Position numbers and translations under genes: made by a program. The notes under the pieces are model-generated. The model was not told where the DNA came from, made no database searches, and saw only the letters and a list, made by a program, of their open reading frames with translations. A stretch of 64,000 bases of DNA, taken from assembly GCF_004786035.1 (NCBI RefSeq), contig NZ_CP035088.1, positions 2,392,001 to 2,456,000 on the forward strand. The letters are read 5' to 3'. The stretch is from Pseudomonas viciae (lineage in GTDB: Bacteria; Pseudomonadota; Gammaproteobacteria; Pseudomonadales; Pseudomonadaceae). Positions 1 to 8,729 of the stretch are shown one piece after another (the stretch's first letter is position 1; each line of letters begins with the position of its first letter).

Positions 1-993
1 CGGCAGCAGAATCTCAGGTTTCTTATTCTGGATGCCGAGAGCCAGCCAGGTGGAAACTGGCGCAATTATTACGACAGCCTGAGACTTTTTTCCCCTGCGG
101 CTTACTCATCGTTACCTGGAATGCCTTTTCCGGCGCAAGCCAAGCATTACCCGTTACGCGATGAAGTCATACGTTATCTGGAGCAGTACGCGGACGCTTT
201 CCAGCTACCCATTCGGCAGAACACACGCATCCAGAACGTGCGTAGGGAGGATGGGCTGTTTTTGCTTCAGGCATCTGATGGCCAGTCTTACCGCTCAAAA
301 GCATTGATCGTTTGTACGGGCGGATTCAATCAGCCGTTCATCCCTGACATTCCAGGGCTGGAGAGTTTTCGCGGGCAACGTTTACACAGTGCGGATTACC
401 GAAATGCCGAGGGCTTCAGCGATCAACGCGTCGTGGTCATCGGTGCGGCCAACTCAGCCGTACAAATTGCCCATGAGTTGGCTCAAGTCGGTCGCGTTGT
501 GTTGGCGACACGGGAATCGATTCGGTTTTTTCCGCAAAAGATCCTCGGTATTGATTTTCATGCTTGGCTCAAGTGGACAGGACTGGAGAAGACTCGTTGG
601 CTGAATGATCAAAGTACCCCTGTGCTGGATGACGGCACCTATCGTCGAGCCATAAAGCAGGGACTTTTTGAGCGCAAGCCGATGTTCGCGGAGGTAACGT
701 CAACGGGTGTGATCTGGGCTGATGGGCAGCACACTGAAGTGGACAGTCTGGTTTTCGCGACCGGGTTTCGTCCGAACCTTGGTTTTTTGGCAGGTCTGCA
801 CGTGGCGGGCAATGAACGCCTGAGGCAACGTAACGGGCAGGCGGAGCATATGCCGGGTTTGTATTTTGTGGGATTACCGAAGCAGCGTAACTTCGCCTCG
901 GCCACCCTTAGGGGTGTCGGGCCAGATGCTTCTCACATCATTCCTGGCTTGATGCGCTTCATCGACAATGCATCGGCCCCGCTGTTCGCTTGA
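1..993 (+). CDS. arsO: ArsO-type flavin monooxygenase (5'-truncated by window edge)
   Basis: The reading frame is open from base 1, so the N-terminus with the first FAD-binding Rossmann motif lies outside the window. The visible part has the PGGNW segment, the LFSPA-SSLPG stretch typical of ArsO-like monooxygenases, a second dinucleotide-binding motif (VVIGAANSA) and the late ATGFRP motif. The family is NAD(P)H-dependent, FAD-containing and cytoplasmic, and is often found in ars clusters; its exact substrate is not firmly known. The ars genes downstream support the assignment. Internal ATG 121 is not the true start, because conserved sequence precedes it. Confidence 0.8.
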   Translation, partial: RQQNLRFLILDAESQPGGNWRNYYDSLRLFSPAAYSSLPGMPFPAQAKHYPLRDEVIRYLEQYADAFQLPIRQNTRIQNVRREDGLFLLQASDGQSYRSKALIVCTGGFNQPFIPDIPGLESFRGQRLHSADYRNAEGFSDQRVVVIGAANSAVQIAHELAQVGRVVLATRESIRFFPQKILGIDFHAWLKWTGLEKTRWLNDQSTPVLDDGTYRRAIKQGLFERKPMFAEVTSTGVIWADGQHTEVDSLVFATGFRPNLGFLAGLHVAGNERLRQRNGQAEHMPGLYFVGLPKQRNFASATLRGVGPDASHIIPGLMRFIDNASAPLFA

Positions 994-1078
994 TGCCGGT
1001 TATCGATTTTCAAGCTCCAGGTTGGTTGGATCGGAGCCGAGGCTACCCTCAAGTGTATGACAGACTTATTACAAAATT

Positions 1079-1253
1079 CATATATTCGACTATCCAGATG
1101 CGCATGGGGCTTTCTGCTGATGAATATTCTGTTAGCCCCGTAAATACTGGGCTTAAGAGTGGCGTTATTGGCAGGAGTCGATTTTTACAGCGTTTTCTTT
1201 GCCGTAGGGCTTTACCGTGTATGCATAAAAACATATATTCGGAAAACCGTATG
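1079..1253 (+). promoter_or_regulatory. Candidate ArsR operator region
   Basis: Two identical copies of CATATATTCG lie at 1079-1088 and 1232-1241. The second begins a 22-base element (1232-1253) bounded by CATA and TATG, with CGG and CCG arms around an AAAA centre. This resembles the CATA-spacer-TATG shape of known ArsR operators. It sits about 170 bases upstream of arsR, in front of the arsC remnant, where the operon promoter should be. Similarity is by eye only. Confidence 0.4.
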
Positions 1254-1271
1254 TGAGCTGAGATCTTCACG

Positions 1272-1412
1272 ATGACCAGCAAAGCCCGAGTTCTGTTCGT
1301 TTGTACCGTCAACGCTGCCCGCTCACAGTCCAGGCCCGACGCATTTCGCCACACGCTTCATGAAATTCATGAGCGCATCAAGATGTTCGTCTTGGTGAAA
1401 ACCAAACGCTGA
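1272..1412 (+). pseudogene. Collapsed arsC (LMW-phosphatase type arsenate reductase) remnant
   Basis: This 46-codon frame starts MTSKARVLFVCT and keeps an intact CX5R phosphate loop (CTVNAARS). After about 22 residues it jumps to a helix (AFRHTLHEIHERIKMF) that aligns with the C-terminal helix of the intact ArsC downstream (AFEVTLEQIRTRIQAF). It therefore looks like an arsC gene with a large in-frame internal deletion that removed the resolving cysteines and most of the fold. It ends 8 bases before arsR, so it would be co-transcribed. It could still be translated as a small peptide, but it cannot be a working reductase. Confidence 0.65.
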
Positions 1413-1420
1413 GAATCGAC

Positions 1421-1792
1421 ATGGCTGACCATCTGACACCCACCACTGTTTTCAAATGCCTGGCTGATGAAACCCGTGTCCGCACCATGTTGCTCATCAC
1501 TCGGGAAGGGGAGCTTTGTGTCTGCGAACTGACCTGCGCGTTGAACGAGAGTCAGCCAAAAATCTCCAGGCACCTGGCGCAGTTGCGCACATGCGGTCTG
1601 CTTTCGGACCGCCGCCAAGGCCAATGGGTTTATTACCGGCTGCACCCAAATCTCCCCGATTGGGTTCATCAAGTGCTGACAACTACGTTCGAAAGCAACA
1701 AGCATTGGTTAAGCCCTGATGCCAAACGCCTTGATGAAATGGGTGACCGTCCTGAACGTGCAGCCGCGTGCTGTGAAAACAAGGTCGCTTGA
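1421..1792 (+). CDS. arsR: ArsR arsenic-responsive repressor
   Basis: A 123-residue winged-helix repressor of the ArsR/SmtB family. The metalloid-binding motif ELCVCEL is present with Cys33 and Cys35, as in the R773-type ArsR, and is followed by the recognition helix (QPKISRHLAQL) and the wing (RRQGQWVYYRL). In the family, As(III) binding to the vicinal cysteines releases the operator. It is the first intact gene of the downstream arsC-arsH-GAPDH-arsJ run, so it most likely autoregulates that operon. A Cys-Cys pair near the C-terminus (AACCENK) may give further metal ligands; this is inference. Confidence 0.93.
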   Translation: MADHLTPTTVFKCLADETRVRTMLLITREGELCVCELTCALNESQPKISRHLAQLRTCGLLSDRRQGQWVYYRLHPNLPDWVHQVLTTTFESNKHWLSPDAKRLDEMGDRPERAAACCENKVA

Positions 1793-1819
1793 TTCCGCCC
1801 TCGACGACGAGACCGCTCG

Positions 1820-2290
1820 ATGAAAATCCTTTTTCTCTGCACTGCCAACAGCTGCCGCAGCATCCTTTGTGAAGCGGTCTTCAATCACTTGGCAGCTGAC
1901 GGCATGAAAGCCTACAGCGCAGGCAGTCAACCCAAAGGCGAAGTGCATCCGCTGAGTCTCAAAACGTTGGAAAAGGCTGGTATCTCGACGTCCGGGCTGT
2001 TCAGCAAGTCCAGTGATGCCCATATGAGCTTGGCACCTGATTTCGTCATCACGGTGTGCGACAAGGCTGCCGGGGAGGCATGTCCTGTATTTTTCGGGCC
2101 GGCCACCAAGGCCCATTGGGGGTTGGCTGATCCTTCGCAATACCACGGAACTCAAGAAGAGATAGAGGCGGCGTTTGAAGTCACCCTGGAGCAGATCAGA
2201 ACCCGCATCCAAGCCTTCCTGGCTCTACCGCTTTCTCAACTGAGTGCCGAGCAGCTCAAGGCAGAGCTGGCTCTCATTGGCACGCTGTAA
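1820..2290 (+). CDS. arsC: Arsenate reductase, LMW protein-phosphatase type
   Basis: A 156-residue cytoplasmic enzyme that reduces As(V) to As(III). The N-terminus carries the phosphate-binding loop C7-X5-R13 (CTANSCRS). Two further cysteines, C80 and C88 (VCDKAAGEACP), fit the redox relay of thioredoxin-coupled ArsC. It starts 27 bases after arsR in the same operon. The As(III) product would normally need ArsB or Acr3, and neither is encoded in the window. The intact gene also serves as the template for recognising the deleted copy at 1272-1412. Confidence 0.92.
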   Translation: MKILFLCTANSCRSILCEAVFNHLAADGMKAYSAGSQPKGEVHPLSLKTLEKAGISTSGLFSKSSDAHMSLAPDFVITVCDKAAGEACPVFFGPATKAHWGLADPSQYHGTQEEIEAAFEVTLEQIRTRIQAFLALPLSQLSAEQLKAELALIGTL

Positions 2291-2350
2291 CCACAGGAGC
2301 AATGAAACGCCGCTGGTTCGATGACTCCAAGAGCGCCATTGCGCAGGACA

Positions 2351-3073
2351 ATGACTATGTACGATGACCACATCCCCCAACTCAATACTGAACTGATCGA
2401 TCTACCTTCGACAGACAAACTCGGCATCGAAAAAATCTCCATCCACAAGCCACGCATTTTGCTGCTGTACGGGTCCACTCGTGAGCGCTCCTTCAGTCGT
2501 CTGCTGGTGGAGGAGGCCGCTCGACTGTTGGAGCTCTTCGGCGCCGAGACGCGGATTTTCAATCCGTCAGGTTTGCCACTGCCCGATGACGCCCCCGACG
2601 ACCATCCACGCGTGAAGGAGCTGCGTGACTGGGTGTTGTGGTCCGAGGGGCAGGTCTGGTGCTCTCCAGAACGTCACGGAAACATCAGCGCTGTGTTCAA
2701 GGCGCAGATCGACTGGGTGCCACTGGCCATGGGCGCGGTGCGACCGACTCAGGGCAAGACCCTTGCGGTGATGCAAGTGTGCGGCGGCTCGCAGTCGTTC
2801 AACGTGGTCAATCAGTTGCGAGTGCTGGGGCGTTGGATGCGTATGTTCACCATCCCCAATCAATCGTCCGTGCCAAAAGCCTATATGGAGTTCGACGATA
2901 ACGGCCGGATGAAGCCTTCTGCGTTCTACGACCGTGTCGTGGATGTGATGGAGGAGTTGGTGAAATTCACGCTGCTACTTCGTGACCGTCAGGACTATCT
3001 GGTGGATCGTTATTCCGAGCGCAAGGAGTCGGCAGAGGAACTGATGAAGCGTGTTAACCAGCGGTCGATTTGA
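2351..3073 (+). CDS. arsH: ArsH organoarsenical/quinone FMN oxidoreductase
   Basis: An NADPH-dependent FMN flavoprotein of the ArsH family. Members oxidise trivalent organoarsenicals or reduce quinones. The flavodoxin-like phosphate loop [10 protein letters not shown] is near residue 41, and the family signature [20 protein letters not shown] follows in the middle. I chose ATG 2351 (240 aa) because AGGA lies 4 bases upstream, and because the extra residues from ATG 2321 do not resemble ArsH. It follows arsC by 60 bases. The gap includes a 21-codon frame at 2302-2367 with its own GGAG, possibly a leader. Confidence 0.92.
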   Translation: MTMYDDHIPQLNTELIDLPSTDKLGIEKISIHKPRILLLYGSTRERSFSRLLVEEAARLLELFGAETRIFNPSGLPLPDDAPDDHPRVKELRDWVLWSEGQVWCSPERHGNISAVFKAQIDWVPLAMGAVRPTQGKTLAVMQVCGGSQSFNVVNQLRVLGRWMRMFTIPNQSSVPKAYMEFDDNGRMKPSAFYDRVVDVMEELVKFTLLLRDRQDYLVDRYSERKESAEELMKRVNQRSI

Positions 3074-3263
3074 AAGGGGGGGCGCGCGTCACCGTTTTCG
3101 GCTGGAACGAGCCTTGTGCCGCATTTTTCAAGGCAGGCCAAAGAACTTCTACCTCTGCGGTGTTGCGTCCGCGTGCCATCCAGCCTCCAGCCCACATTGA
3201 ATACATCGGCCGTTTCGACGTCCAGTCGAACGCCCACTGACAACAGAGACAGAGCACAACGAC

Positions 3264-4268
3264 ATGACTATTAAAATTGGTATCAATGGTTTTGGCCGGA
3301 TCGGTCGCCTTGCTCTGCGGGCAGCCTGGAATTGGCCTGAGTTCGAATTCGTGCAGATCAACGATCCAGCGGGCGACGCGGTGACCCATGCGCACTTGAT
3401 CAACTTCGACTCGGTGCATGGCCGTTGGAACAACGAAGCCAGCGCCGACGGCGACAACGTCGTCATCGACGGTAAACGGATCAAAGTAACGGCCAACAAG
3501 GCGATTGCCGAGACAGATTGGTCGGGCTGCGATCTGGTGATCGAGGCCAGCGGCAAGATGAAAACCGTGGCGGTGTTGCAGGGCTACCTGGATCAGGGCG
3601 TCAAGCGTGTAGTGGTCTGCGCTCCGGTGAAAGAGCCGGGCGCGTTGAACGTTGTCATGGGCGTCAACCAGCACCTGTTCGATCCTGTGCAGCACCGCAT
3701 CGTCACCGCGGCTTCGTGCACCACCAACTGTTTGGCCCCCGTCGTGAAAGTCATCCACGAAAAGCTGGGCATTCGCCACGGCTCAATCACCACCATCCAT
3801 GACCTGACCAACACCCAAAGCATCCTCGATCAGCCGCACAAGGATCTGCGTCGTGCACGTGCTTCGGGCATGAGCCTGATTCCGACCAGCACGGGCTCGG
3901 CCACCGCCATCGCCGAAATTTTCCCGGAGCTGCGTGGACGCCTGAATGGTCACGCCGTGCGGGTGCCGCTGGCCAACGCTTCGCTGACCGACTGTGTCTT
4001 CGAAGTCGAGCGGGCTACCACTGTCGAAGAAGTGAATCAGTTCCTCAAGGACGCTTCCGAGAACGAACTGAAAGATATCCTCGGTTTTGAGGAGCGTCCG
4101 TTGGTGTCCATCGATTACCGCACCGACCCGCGTTCATCGATCATCGATGCGCTGTCGACCATGGTCATCAATGGCACCCAGGTCAAACTCTATGCCTGGT
4201 ACGACAACGAATGGGGTTATGCCAACCGCGCCGTCGAATTGGCCAGGCTGGTCGGTCTGGCAGTCTGA
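3264..4268 (+). CDS. ars-operon glyceraldehyde-3-phosphate dehydrogenase
   Basis: A 334-residue type I GAPDH with the NAD fold ([10 protein letters not shown]) and catalytic Cys152 in SCTTNC. Next to arsJ, these enzymes use arsenate in place of phosphate and make 1-arseno-3-phosphoglycerate, which ArsJ exports. That role is established for this gene pair in Pseudomonas. The gene is 190 bases after arsH and 9 bases before arsJ. It is likely a dedicated paralogue rather than the central glycolytic or gluconeogenic enzyme; this is inferred from context. Confidence 0.93.
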   Translation: MTIKIGINGFGRIGRLALRAAWNWPEFEFVQINDPAGDAVTHAHLINFDSVHGRWNNEASADGDNVVIDGKRIKVTANKAIAETDWSGCDLVIEASGKMKTVAVLQGYLDQGVKRVVVCAPVKEPGALNVVMGVNQHLFDPVQHRIVTAASCTTNCLAPVVKVIHEKLGIRHGSITTIHDLTNTQSILDQPHKDLRRARASGMSLIPTSTGSATAIAEIFPELRGRLNGHAVRVPLANASLTDCVFEVERATTVEEVNQFLKDASENELKDILGFEERPLVSIDYRTDPRSSIIDALSTMVINGTQVKLYAWYDNEWGYANRAVELARLVGLAV

Positions 4269-4277
4269 GGAGCGGTC

Positions 4278-5501
4278 ATGAAAGCCTTGTCAGCCCTCGC
4301 ACCGGAAGTTCGGCAGTACCTGCTCGTGACGGGCAACTACTGGGCCTTCACCCTCACCGACGGCGCCCTGCGCATGTTGGTGGTGCTGCACTTTCACGCG
4401 TTGGGCTACAGCCCACTGCAAATCGCCGCATTGTTTCTGTTCTACGAAATCTTTGGCGTGATCACCAACCTGGTGGGGGGGTATCTCGGCGCTCGACTGG
4501 GTCTTAACCGGACCATGAACATCGGGCTGGGCATCCAGGTCGCAGCGCTGCTGATGCTCACGGTTCCGGTTGCCTGGCTGACCATCCCCTGGGTAATGGG
4601 TGCCCAGGCGCTCTCTGGGATTGCCAAAGACCTGAACAAGATGAGCGCCAAAAGCTCGATCAAGCTGCTGGTCCCCGATGGGCAGCAAGGCAAGCTCTAT
4701 CAATGGGTGGCTGTCCTCACCGGCTCGAAGAACGCACTCAAGGGCGTCGGCTTCTTTCTTGGTGGAGCCTTGCTGGCCCTGATCGGCTTCAAAGGCGCCT
4801 TGCTGGCCATGGCGGGTGTCCTGGCGCTGATCTGGATCAGCAGCGTGATTTTGTTGAAGAGGGACCTGGGCAAGGCAAAAGCCAAACCCAAGTTTCGCGA
4901 TATCTTGTCCAAAAGCCGGGCAGTCAACATCCTTTCGGCGGCGCGGATGTTCCTGTTCGGCGCCCGGGATGTCTGGTTCGTGGTGGCCTTGCCGGTGTAC
5001 CTGAGCAGCGTGTTCGGCTGGGATTTCTGGAAGGTTGGCGGCTTCCTGGCGGCCTGGGTGATTGGCTACGGTATTGTGCAGTCCTTAGCACCCAACATCA
5101 CCGGCAAGAAACGTGGGCGTGTACCGGATGGTCGTGCAGCTTTTGTGTGGGCACTCGCGCTGGCGGGCCTACCAGCCTTGATTGCGCTTGGGCTCGACAG
5201 CGGGTGGTCACCACAGACGGTACTGCTAGGCGGCCTTATGGTCTTTGGCGCGTTGTTCGCGGTGAATTCGTCCCTGCACAGCTACCTGATCGTGTCCTAT
5301 GCCAACGAAGACGGCGTATCCCTGGACGTGGGTTTCTACTACATGTCCAACGCCATGGGACGACTGATTGGCACCGTGCTCTCCGGCTGGGTTTATCAGC
5401 TGTACGGTCTGGAGGCGTGCTTGTGGATCTCGAGCGTGTTCGTATTGCTGGCCGCCCTGATTTCCATCGCATTACCAAGGCATGCCCAGCCACTCCTTTG
5501 A
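4278..5501 (+). CDS. arsJ: ArsJ organoarsenical (1-arseno-3-phosphoglycerate) MFS exporter
   Basis: A 407-residue major facilitator with about 12 hydrophobic segments. The N-terminal text (YLLVTGNYWAFTLTDGALRM) and NKMSAKSSIKLL are typical of ArsJ. It exports the unstable arseno-phosphoglycerate made by the upstream GAPDH, which then breaks down to arsenate outside the cell. It is the last gene of the ars operon: 9 bases from GAPDH, preceded by GAGG, and its stop codon lies inside the terminator stem-loop. Confidence 0.93.
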   Translation: MKALSALAPEVRQYLLVTGNYWAFTLTDGALRMLVVLHFHALGYSPLQIAALFLFYEIFGVITNLVGGYLGARLGLNRTMNIGLGIQVAALLMLTVPVAWLTIPWVMGAQALSGIAKDLNKMSAKSSIKLLVPDGQQGKLYQWVAVLTGSKNALKGVGFFLGGALLALIGFKGALLAMAGVLALIWISSVILLKRDLGKAKAKPKFRDILSKSRAVNILSAARMFLFGARDVWFVVALPVYLSSVFGWDFWKVGGFLAAWVIGYGIVQSLAPNITGKKRGRVPDGRAAFVWALALAGLPALIALGLDSGWSPQTVLLGGLMVFGALFAVNSSLHSYLIVSYANEDGVSLDVGFYYMSNAMGRLIGTVLSGWVYQLYGLEACLWISSVFVLLAALISIALPRHAQPLL

Positions 5502-5512
5502 GTGGCTTTTTT
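5488..5512 (+). terminator. Rho-independent terminator of the ars operon
   Basis: The arms AGCCACT (5488-5494) and AGTGGCT (5501-5507) enclose a 6-base loop and run into six T. The arsJ stop codon (5499-5501) is in the loop and second arm, so transcription ends immediately after translation. Confidence 0.85.
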
Positions 5513-5959
5513 GTGTCTGGGATTTCCCAATGTCAGTGGTTGTGTGGCGATCGACTGTATTGTTTCCGCGCAACTTCGTCGTCCTTGCACGGGCTGCAAT
5601 CCCGCATTGAGCATGACATTGGTTAATTGCATACCTCGCAGTAGCCCTGGGTCGGTGAGCAGCTTGAAGAAAGCATGGGCATTGCTGTTCGTAGCGTGTT
5701 GGCGCATGCGGTGCTGTTGATGTCGGACGATTTGGCGTCTACGGATTCACTCGTTCCCGCGAAACTCGCCAGCGTTAGTTCATGGATTTCTGAACTAACT
5801 ATTTGCTACAGCCTATTCAATCATTTGTCACGATGGCCTTAGGATCCTCCACATGGGACTGCCGCCATCAGAGCAGCAGCCCGCAGCAGCCCCTTTTCGA
5901 CTGCCCAGCAACGCCACCCGCCCAATCCGCCAGTGGCCCGACGCAGTCGAGAGGAATGC
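5513..5959. other. Intergenic stretch with no clear gene
   Basis: About 450 bases separate the ars terminator from the next operon. No convincing coding frame was found. On the minus strand, near 5640-5707, a short stretch reads AHAFFKLLTDPGLL. It resembles the N-terminus of IS4-family transposases, but it stops matching after about 15 residues. The promoter of the 5960 operon should be at the right end, but no clear -35/-10 pair was seen. Confidence 0.4.
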
Positions 5960-6817
5960 ATGAAGCTAGAGATTTTCCGTACCTTATGGGGCTATACCGC
6001 CAGCCATGCATCCGCCCTGGATGAATTGCTCGCCGCCGGTTTCGATGGGATCGAAACACGCTTGCCACTGCAGGCCAATGAGCGTGGCGAGTTCGGCGTT
6101 TTCCTACGCAGCAATCACGTCCCCTACATCTGCACCCTGTTTAGTGCTTACGATGTTTTGCCTGATCAGCGCGCCACGCCTGCCCAGCACTTGGTCGACA
6201 TCGATCGTAAGCTCGGCTGGGCCACGGAGCTGACCCCCCGTTTCGTCAATCTGCTCGCAGGCAATGATCGCTGGCCCCTGGCGCAGCAGGTCGAGTTCTT
6301 CGGTCAGGCCCTGGAGCTGGCCGCCAGGCATGGGGTGTTCTGCAGTTTCGAGACTCACCGCGCCCGCTCCCTGTTCAGCCCTTGGGTGACTCTGGAACTG
6401 ATTCGCCAACTGCCGGAACTGCGTTTCACCAGTGACATCAGCCATTGGGTGGTGTGCTGTGAGCGGTTACTGGACGACCCGGCCGACGATCTGTCGTCCT
6501 TCGTCGAGCGCGTTCATCACATTCAAGCTCGGGTCGGTTATGACCAGGGCCCGCAAGTGCCCCATCCCGGCGCCCCGGAATATGCCCGTGAACTGGTGTT
6601 TCACCAGCGCCACTGGGAGGCGGTCTGGGCTTCTCAATTTCAGCGCGGCTATGCAGTCAGCACCCTGACCCCGGAGTTCGGTGCCGACGGGTATCTGCAT
6701 CACATGCCCTTCACCAACATGCCGGTGGCCGATCTCTGGACCTTGAACCAGTGGATGGCGCGAACCGAGCGCGAACACTTCAACCGTTTTACCTGTGAAG
6801 GAGCCCACGATGAATAA
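5960..6817 (+). CDS. Sugar phosphate isomerase/epimerase-like TIM barrel protein
   Basis: A 285-residue protein of the xylose isomerase-like (AP endonuclease 2) TIM-barrel superfamily. It has the N-terminal strand ([10 protein letters not shown]), [10 protein letters not shown], the [11 protein letters not shown] segment and a DISHW metal-site motif. The substrate is unknown. ATG 5960 is preceded by GAGG at a good distance; the upstream in-frame extension to 5933 lacks this. It overlaps the next gene by 8 bases, so coupling to the 2OG-type oxygenase is likely. The neighbouring ABC importer suggests that it acts on an imported small nitrogenous or acidic compound. Confidence 0.75.
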   Translation: MKLEIFRTLWGYTASHASALDELLAAGFDGIETRLPLQANERGEFGVFLRSNHVPYICTLFSAYDVLPDQRATPAQHLVDIDRKLGWATELTPRFVNLLAGNDRWPLAQQVEFFGQALELAARHGVFCSFETHRARSLFSPWVTLELIRQLPELRFTSDISHWVVCCERLLDDPADDLSSFVERVHHIQARVGYDQGPQVPHPGAPEYARELVFHQRHWEAVWASQFQRGYAVSTLTPEFGADGYLHHMPFTNMPVADLWTLNQWMARTEREHFNRFTCEGAHDE

Positions 6818-7859
6818 GACTTCGCTGACCCAGGCCAACTTCAATCGCATTCCAGTGGTGAACATCGCCGGCCTCTTCAGTATCGAACTGGAGCATCGCC
6901 TCGCCGTGGCCGAGCAACTGGGTCGTGCCGCCAGCGATGTGGGGTTTCTGTACATCACCGGGCACGGCATTGATCCGGCACTGATCGAGGGCCTGCGCCA
7001 GGCGAGCAAGGATTATTTCGCGCAGCCCCTGGAGACCAAGATGCGCCATTACATCGGCGCCTCGGAAAGCCACAAGGGCTTCGTGCCCGAAGGTGAGGAG
7101 GTGTACTCCAAGGGCAAGCCGGACCACAAAGAGGCCTTCGACATCGGTTTCGAAGTGCCGGTGGATGATCCGCTATTCCTGAGTCGAACGCCGCTGCTGG
7201 GCCCGAACCACTGGCCCGACGTGCCGGGTTTTCAGGCAGCAGTACAAAATTACTATCAGGCCGTGTTTGCCCTGGGCCGCCGATTGTTCGATGGTTTCGC
7301 CCTGGCCCTTGGCCTGGAAGAGGGCTACTTCGACGCACTGGTCACCCGTCCGCCTTCCAAGCTGCGGCTGATCCATTACCCCTTCGACGCCACTGCCGTG
7401 GATGCTCCAGGCATCGGCGCGCATACCGACTACGAGTGCTTCACCATCCTGCACGCCGATCAGCCGGGGTTGGAGGTGCTGAACGACCAGGATCAGTGGA
7501 TCGATGCACCGCCAATGCCCGGTGCGTTTGTGGTGAACATCGGCGACATGCTGGAAGTCATGACCGCTGGGACCTTTGTGGCCACCGCTCACCGAGTGCG
7601 CAAGGTGGCTCAGGAGCGCTATAGCTTCCCGCTGTTTTACGCCTGCGACTACCACACGCTGATCAAGCCGTTGCCGGCATTCATCAATGACGCTCAGGTC
7701 TACGAGGCGCTGACGATTGGTGAACACATGTGGAGTCAAGCCCTGCAGACCTATCAATACCTGCGCAAACGCGTCGAGAACGGCGAGCTTGAACTGCCGT
7801 CCCGAGCCCGCAAGCCATCGAGCTTCGGTCGCCTGAAAAACACTGCCACTCATTCCTAA
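6810..7859 (+). CDS. Isopenicillin N synthase-family 2-oxoglutarate/Fe(II) oxygenase
   Basis: A 349-residue non-haem iron oxygenase. The N-terminal DIOX_N region ([20 protein letters not shown]) is followed by the jelly-roll core with the iron triad H205-x-D207 (HTDYECFTI) and H261 (ATAHRV). R270-x-S272 (ERYSF) is the usual 2-oxoglutarate anchor. AAGGAG precedes ATG 6810. It overlaps the isomerase gene and precedes an amino-acid type importer, so it probably hydroxylates or otherwise oxidises the imported substrate. Bacterial members have varied substrates, so no specific reaction can be given. Confidence 0.85.
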   Translation: MNKTSLTQANFNRIPVVNIAGLFSIELEHRLAVAEQLGRAASDVGFLYITGHGIDPALIEGLRQASKDYFAQPLETKMRHYIGASESHKGFVPEGEEVYSKGKPDHKEAFDIGFEVPVDDPLFLSRTPLLGPNHWPDVPGFQAAVQNYYQAVFALGRRLFDGFALALGLEEGYFDALVTRPPSKLRLIHYPFDATAVDAPGIGAHTDYECFTILHADQPGLEVLNDQDQWIDAPPMPGAFVVNIGDMLEVMTAGTFVATAHRVRKVAQERYSFPLFYACDYHTLIKPLPAFINDAQVYEALTIGEHMWSQALQTYQYLRKRVENGELELPSRARKPSSFGRLKNTATHS

Positions 7860-7882
7860 AAAAACCAACGGAGCTTCCCATC

Positions 7883-8680
7883 ATGAAAACCCCCTACGCC
7901 CTGACCGGACTGAGTCTGCTCGCCGCTAGTCTGTTCTGTGCCAGTGCCGTCTTCGCCAGCACCGCGACCCCGGGTGTATTGAAGGTCGGTATGGAAATCA
8001 CCTACCCACCGTTCGAGTCCTATGACGCCAACAAGAATGTGGTCGGCTCCGATCCGGAGTTGGCCCATTCCCTGGCCAAGGCAATGGGGGTCAAGGCCAA
8101 CTTCGTCGATACCAAGTTTCCCAATCTGCTCAACGGCCTCAACGCCGGGCATTACGACGCAATCATCTCCGGCATGTACATCACCCCGGAGCGCCAGGCC
8201 CAGGCCCGGACCATTGCTTATGCCAACACCGGCGCGGCGATCATGGTGCCCAAGGGCAGTGAGTTGAACCCGCAGGTTCCCGAAGACCTGTGTGGCCTGA
8301 AAGTCGGGCTGGAGCAGGGCACCACCTGGGTCGGCAAGTTCCGTCAGTTGTCCAGCGACTACTGCGTCCCGAACAACAAGGGCGCCATCACCGTCAGTGA
8401 GTTTCCCTCGGCACCCGAGGTGACGCAGGCGCTGCTGTCAAAGAACATCCAGGCTCAAGTGGAAATTGCCGGCGCCGCGCACATGATCGCTCAGCGTACC
8501 AACGGCCGTGTGATCGTCAGCTCGCAGAAGTTGGTTTACCCGCAAACTTTGGGCATCTACGTCAAGAAAGACGCCGACGCGACCTATCAGGCGCTGGTCA
8601 AGGCGTTGGCTGAGAGCAAGGCCAACGGCGAGTACGCCGCCATTCTCAAGGCGTATGACCTGGAACCGGTCTCTGAGTAA
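7883..8680 (+). CDS. Polar amino-acid type ABC transporter substrate-binding protein
   Basis: A 265-residue periplasmic protein of family 3. A Sec signal peptide with a likely cut after AVFA precedes the mature start. The GMEITYPPFESYD motif and the VGSDPELAHSLAKAMG segment are classic for amino-acid or opine binders. Two cysteines in LCGLKVG and DYCVP may form a disulphide. It is 23 bases after the oxygenase gene and upstream of the fused permease/ATPase. The ligand cannot be read from the sequence. Confidence 0.88.
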   Translation: MKTPYALTGLSLLAASLFCASAVFASTATPGVLKVGMEITYPPFESYDANKNVVGSDPELAHSLAKAMGVKANFVDTKFPNLLNGLNAGHYDAIISGMYITPERQAQARTIAYANTGAAIMVPKGSELNPQVPEDLCGLKVGLEQGTTWVGKFRQLSSDYCVPNNKGAITVSEFPSAPEVTQALLSKNIQAQVEIAGAAHMIAQRTNGRVIVSSQKLVYPQTLGIYVKKDADATYQALVKALAESKANGEYAAILKAYDLEPVSE

Positions 8681-8689
8681 TGCCTGAAA

Positions 8690-8713
8690 CCGCGCCCTCG
8701 ATCGGGGGCGCGG
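8690..8713 (+). terminator. GC-rich intercistronic hairpin
   Basis: CCGCGCCC (8690-8697) pairs with GGGCGCGG (8706-8713) across an 8-base loop. It has no T-run. It lies between the binding-protein gene and the membrane component, so it probably protects or attenuates the message and keeps the binding protein in excess, as is common in ABC operons. Confidence 0.55.
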
Positions 8714-8729
8714 CTTGCGCGAGGTGTCT

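Noticed and set aside
990..1256. 88-codon plus-strand frame between arsO and the arsC remnant
   Set aside because: No ribosome site, no recognisable protein, and it runs through the likely operator region.
2302..2367. 21-codon frame with GGAG before arsH
   Set aside because: It could be a leader peptide, but nothing in its sequence suggests a regulatory role; it is mentioned only under arsH.
5396..5707. Minus-strand frame with AHAFFKLLTDPGLL, similar to an IS4 transposase N-terminus
   Set aside because: Only about 15 residues match; the rest and the ends of an insertion sequence are missing, so no mobile element is called.
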